Shown in pieces: positions 62,271-64,000 of a stretch of 64,000 bases of DNA (its first letter is position 1; every line of letters begins with the position of its first letter). Source of the DNA: Nostoc sp. CENA543. Its GTDB lineage: Bacteria; Cyanobacteriota; Cyanobacteriia; Cyanobacteriales; Nostocaceae. Location: assembly GCF_002896875.1 (NCBI RefSeq), contig NZ_CP023278.1, positions 6,144,501 to 6,208,500 on the forward strand, read 5' to 3'. The notes under the pieces are model-generated. The model was not told the origin of the DNA. It ran no database searches and worked only from the letters and a program-made list of their open reading frames with translations. The position numbers and the translations under genes were made by a program.

Positions 62271-63494
62271 ATGCGAAAACCAGTTTTAACGATTTTCTAC
62301 CAGTACAATCCCTGGTGTAGTTCTATAGGCGGAATTCAGACACTCATTAATACATTTATCAAATATGCGCCTAGGGAGTTTGAAGTCAGACTTGTAGGGA
62401 CAGCAAGCGATCGCTCCCAGACTTTAGGTGAATGGCGACAAGCAGAATTTGCAGGCAGAGAAATTAGTTTTTTACCCCTGTTTTATATAGAAAATGACGA
62501 TTTTAGAGGTTTAATTCCCACTACTGTTAAATATACAGCTGCCTTGGTTGGGCGTAATTACGCTTCAGATTTTATGCACTTTTATAGAATAGAACCAACC
62601 ATAGTAACTCGTCATTGGCAGGGGGAAAAGACACTTTTTATTCAAAATGACATTCAAGCCCAAATAGCAGCCAAAGACGACAAAAACGCCATCTTGTGGC
62701 GCAAATTTCCCTCCGCCTATTTCGCCCTAGAAAAGATGCTGGTAAATCAATTCCAGCAAATCTACTCTTGCAACACCGAGTCCATGAAACTCTACCAACA
62801 GCGATATCCCGACTTGCAAGAGCGAGTAGCTTTTCTCAAAAACACCTTTGATGAGGATATTTTCTATCCCCTAACCCCCGACAAAAAAGCCCAAAGTAGA
62901 CGGGAAATAGCAACGCGCTTAGGGCTAGATGTAGACACTCGCTTTATTATGTTTGCCGGTCGTTTACATCCCCAAAAAGATCCCATCCTTCTGATTCGCT
63001 CCCTAGCAACTTTAGACGACCCCAACATTCATTTATTAATAGCGGGTAATGGTGAATTAGCCGAGTCAGTGCGCGCAGAGATTACCCAACTCGGACTAGA
63101 AAAACGAGTCACAATGCTAGGTGCAGTCCCCCAAAAAGCCTTAGCCGACTTGCATCGTGTGTGTCACGCCTTGGTGCTGACGAGTGCTTTTGAAGGCTTA
63201 CCCTTTGTAGTCTTAGAAGCCTTAGCTTGCGGTACACCCATAGTTACCACCAAAGCAGGTGAGACACCGCAATTACTCTCACCTGAAAGCGGTGTTGTCT
63301 GCCAAGAAAGGACACCAGACTGCATCGCCCAAGCTTTACGCCAAGTAGTCATGAATCCAGAAAATTATCCCATCTCAGCCTGTATCAAAACCGCCCAACC
63401 CTACGCAGCCAGAACAGTAATTAGTGGAGTGTATAAAAAAATGTGGCAGCGTTGGGAAAAAAAGTCGTTGGTCACAATCAATACAGGGGCATAG
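62271..63494 (+). CDS. GT4-family glycosyltransferase
   Basis: 407 residues, GT-B fold. N-terminal acceptor domain with SSIGGIQTLINTFIKYAP; C-terminal GT4 domain with FAGRLHPQKDPILLIRSL, LLIAGNGELAE, VTMLGAVPQK, LTSAFEGLPFVVLEALACGTPIV (the E-x7-E nucleotide-sugar motif). Probably adds a sugar in an exopolysaccharide or lipopolysaccharide. ATG start at 62271. The next gene, 142 bp downstream in the same orientation, is also a glycosyltransferase, so this is the start of a surface-glycan cluster that continues beyond the window. Confidence 0.92.
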   Translation: MRKPVLTIFYQYNPWCSSIGGIQTLINTFIKYAPREFEVRLVGTASDRSQTLGEWRQAEFAGREISFLPLFYIENDDFRGLIPTTVKYTAALVGRNYASDFMHFYRIEPTIVTRHWQGEKTLFIQNDIQAQIAAKDDKNAILWRKFPSAYFALEKMLVNQFQQIYSCNTESMKLYQQRYPDLQERVAFLKNTFDEDIFYPLTPDKKAQSRREIATRLGLDVDTRFIMFAGRLHPQKDPILLIRSLATLDDPNIHLLIAGNGELAESVRAEITQLGLEKRVTMLGAVPQKALADLHRVCHALVLTSAFEGLPFVVLEALACGTPIVTTKAGETPQLLSPESGVVCQERTPDCIAQALRQVVMNPENYPISACIKTAQPYAARTVISGVYKKMWQRWEKKSLVTINTGA

Positions 63495-63630
63495 AAGAGG
63501 AATTGGAGCAGGGTGCAGGGTGCAGGGGAGAGAAGAATTTCCCCATTTCCCCCTGCTCCCTGCCCCCTTGCCTCCTTCCTCCCAATCCCCAATCCCCAAT
63601 CCCCAATCCCCATTCCCTATTAATCGAGAT
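63495..63630. repeat. Low-complexity GCAGGG / CCCAATC spacer repeats
   Basis: GCAGGGTGCAGGG and its complement CCCTGCTCCCTGCCCCC, then CCCAATCCCCAATC heptamers. The short ORFs on both strands here are repeat translations. Confidence 0.8.
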
Positions 63631-63635
63631 TGACA

Positions 63636-64000
63636 ATGAGAGTTGCTGTAATTGGTGCTAAAGGTATACCACCAAAACAGGGTGGTATTGAACATTATTG
63701 TGCGGAAATTTATCCCCGCATGGTTTCCCAAGGTCATACTGTAGATTTATTTGCTCGGACATCATATACAGAAAATACTGGCTGGCAAAGTAATTATTAT
63801 CGCGGAGTGCAGGTGATATCCGTACCAGGGTTAGATTATACTGGCGTGGATGCTTTTGTCACCTCCGCAATGGGAGCGATCGCAGCTACTCGTCAGCAAT
63901 ATGATATTATTCACTTCCACGCTCTCGGCCCTGCTTTATTTACCTGCATACCCAGACTGGCTAATTCTGCCAAAATCGTCGTTACTTGTCATGGTTTAGA
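63636..64000 (+). CDS. Glycosyltransferase (DUF1972/GT4 type), 3' end missing
   Basis: 121 codons seen from the ATG at 63636; the frame is open at the window end. The N-terminus MRVAVIGAKGIPPKQGGIEH, then YCAEIYPRM and YDIIHFHALGPALFT, is typical of the acceptor domain of GT4 enzymes with a DUF1972-like start. It shares direction with the preceding GT4 gene, so both belong to a surface-polysaccharide cluster. Confidence 0.85.
   Translation, partial: MRVAVIGAKGIPPKQGGIEHYCAEIYPRMVSQGHTVDLFARTSYTENTGWQSNYYRGVQVISVPGLDYTGVDAFVTSAMGAIAATRQQYDIIHFHALGPALFTCIPRLANSAKIVVTCHGL

Noticed and set aside
63375-63737. ORFs on both strands between the two glycosyltransferase genes
   Set aside because: Repeat translations and shadows of the glycosyltransferase genes.

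Overview
The window is chromosomal DNA of a filamentous, probably heterocyst-forming cyanobacterium of the Nostoc/Anabaena group. The support is: many copies of the HIP1 octamer GCGATCGC; heptanucleotide short tandem repeats such as (TAATGAC)n and (TAGTCAA)n; many spacer strings of the type CCCCAGTCCCCAGT; a HetZ-family gene; homogentisate phytyltransferase; a fused CobA-HemD; an SLH-OprB porin; DUF751 next to rbfA; and the cyanobacterial small RNA Yfr1. Both ends cut genes: a TIR-SLOG protein enters from the left and a glycosyltransferase leaves on the right.

Layout. 1-5.5 kb: end of a TIR-SLOG protein and a large secreted-type subtilisin with eight CARDB repeats. 6.3-10.9 kb: a CrtISO/RetSat-like FAD oxidoreductase, then an OmpR regulator / histidine kinase / PepSY-like three-gene set. 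10.9-19.9 kb: a large signalling block on the minus strand (1199-aa hybrid kinase, degenerate receiver, REC-GAF-PAS protein that has lost its output, 801-aa REC-wHTH-HPt-REC-REC-GGDEF protein). 20-21 kb: tRNA-Ala flanked by transposon-end remnants and a 197-bp non-autonomous element. 21-34.9 kb: mostly housekeeping and metabolism (hisF, ruvB, rpmF, a Mo oxidoreductase, a Ser/Thr kinase, a LysR regulator, a porin, a TrpD-like protein, a degenerate alpha/beta hydrolase). 35-40.2 kb: ftsE, a TagA-type glycosyltransferase, then a NarL regulator and a SpoIIE-type phosphatase with an RsbW-type kinase (partner switching). 40.5-44.3 kb: hpt, a TPR protein, cobA-hemD, coaE. 44.3-51.2 kb: small hypotheticals, Uma2, DUF72, a phosphoribosyltransferase, a pentapeptide-repeat membrane protein, an alcohol dehydrogenase-like protein. 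51.3-58.7 kb: Yfr1, nadC, a glycosyltransferase-like protein, larC, a Sua5/YrdC protein, a HetZ-family gene. 59.1-60.4 kb: a small PD-(D/E)XK nuclease convergent with a Dam-type methylase. 60.7-64 kb: DUF751, rbfA and the start of a glycosyltransferase cluster.

The most informative irregularities are structural. A receiver-domain tail is joined out of frame, exactly at a HIP1 octamer, to the REC-GAF-PAS gene. Two copies of one small inverted-repeat element each sit on the stop codon of the preceding gene. Heptamer repeats run into, and supply, the start codons of cobA-hemD and coaE. A dispersed palindromic repeat is read in frame inside a Uma2 gene. Degenerate ends resembling Tn7-like/CAST transposon ends lie beside tRNA-Ala. 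All functional calls come from reading motifs by eye; no database search was run.
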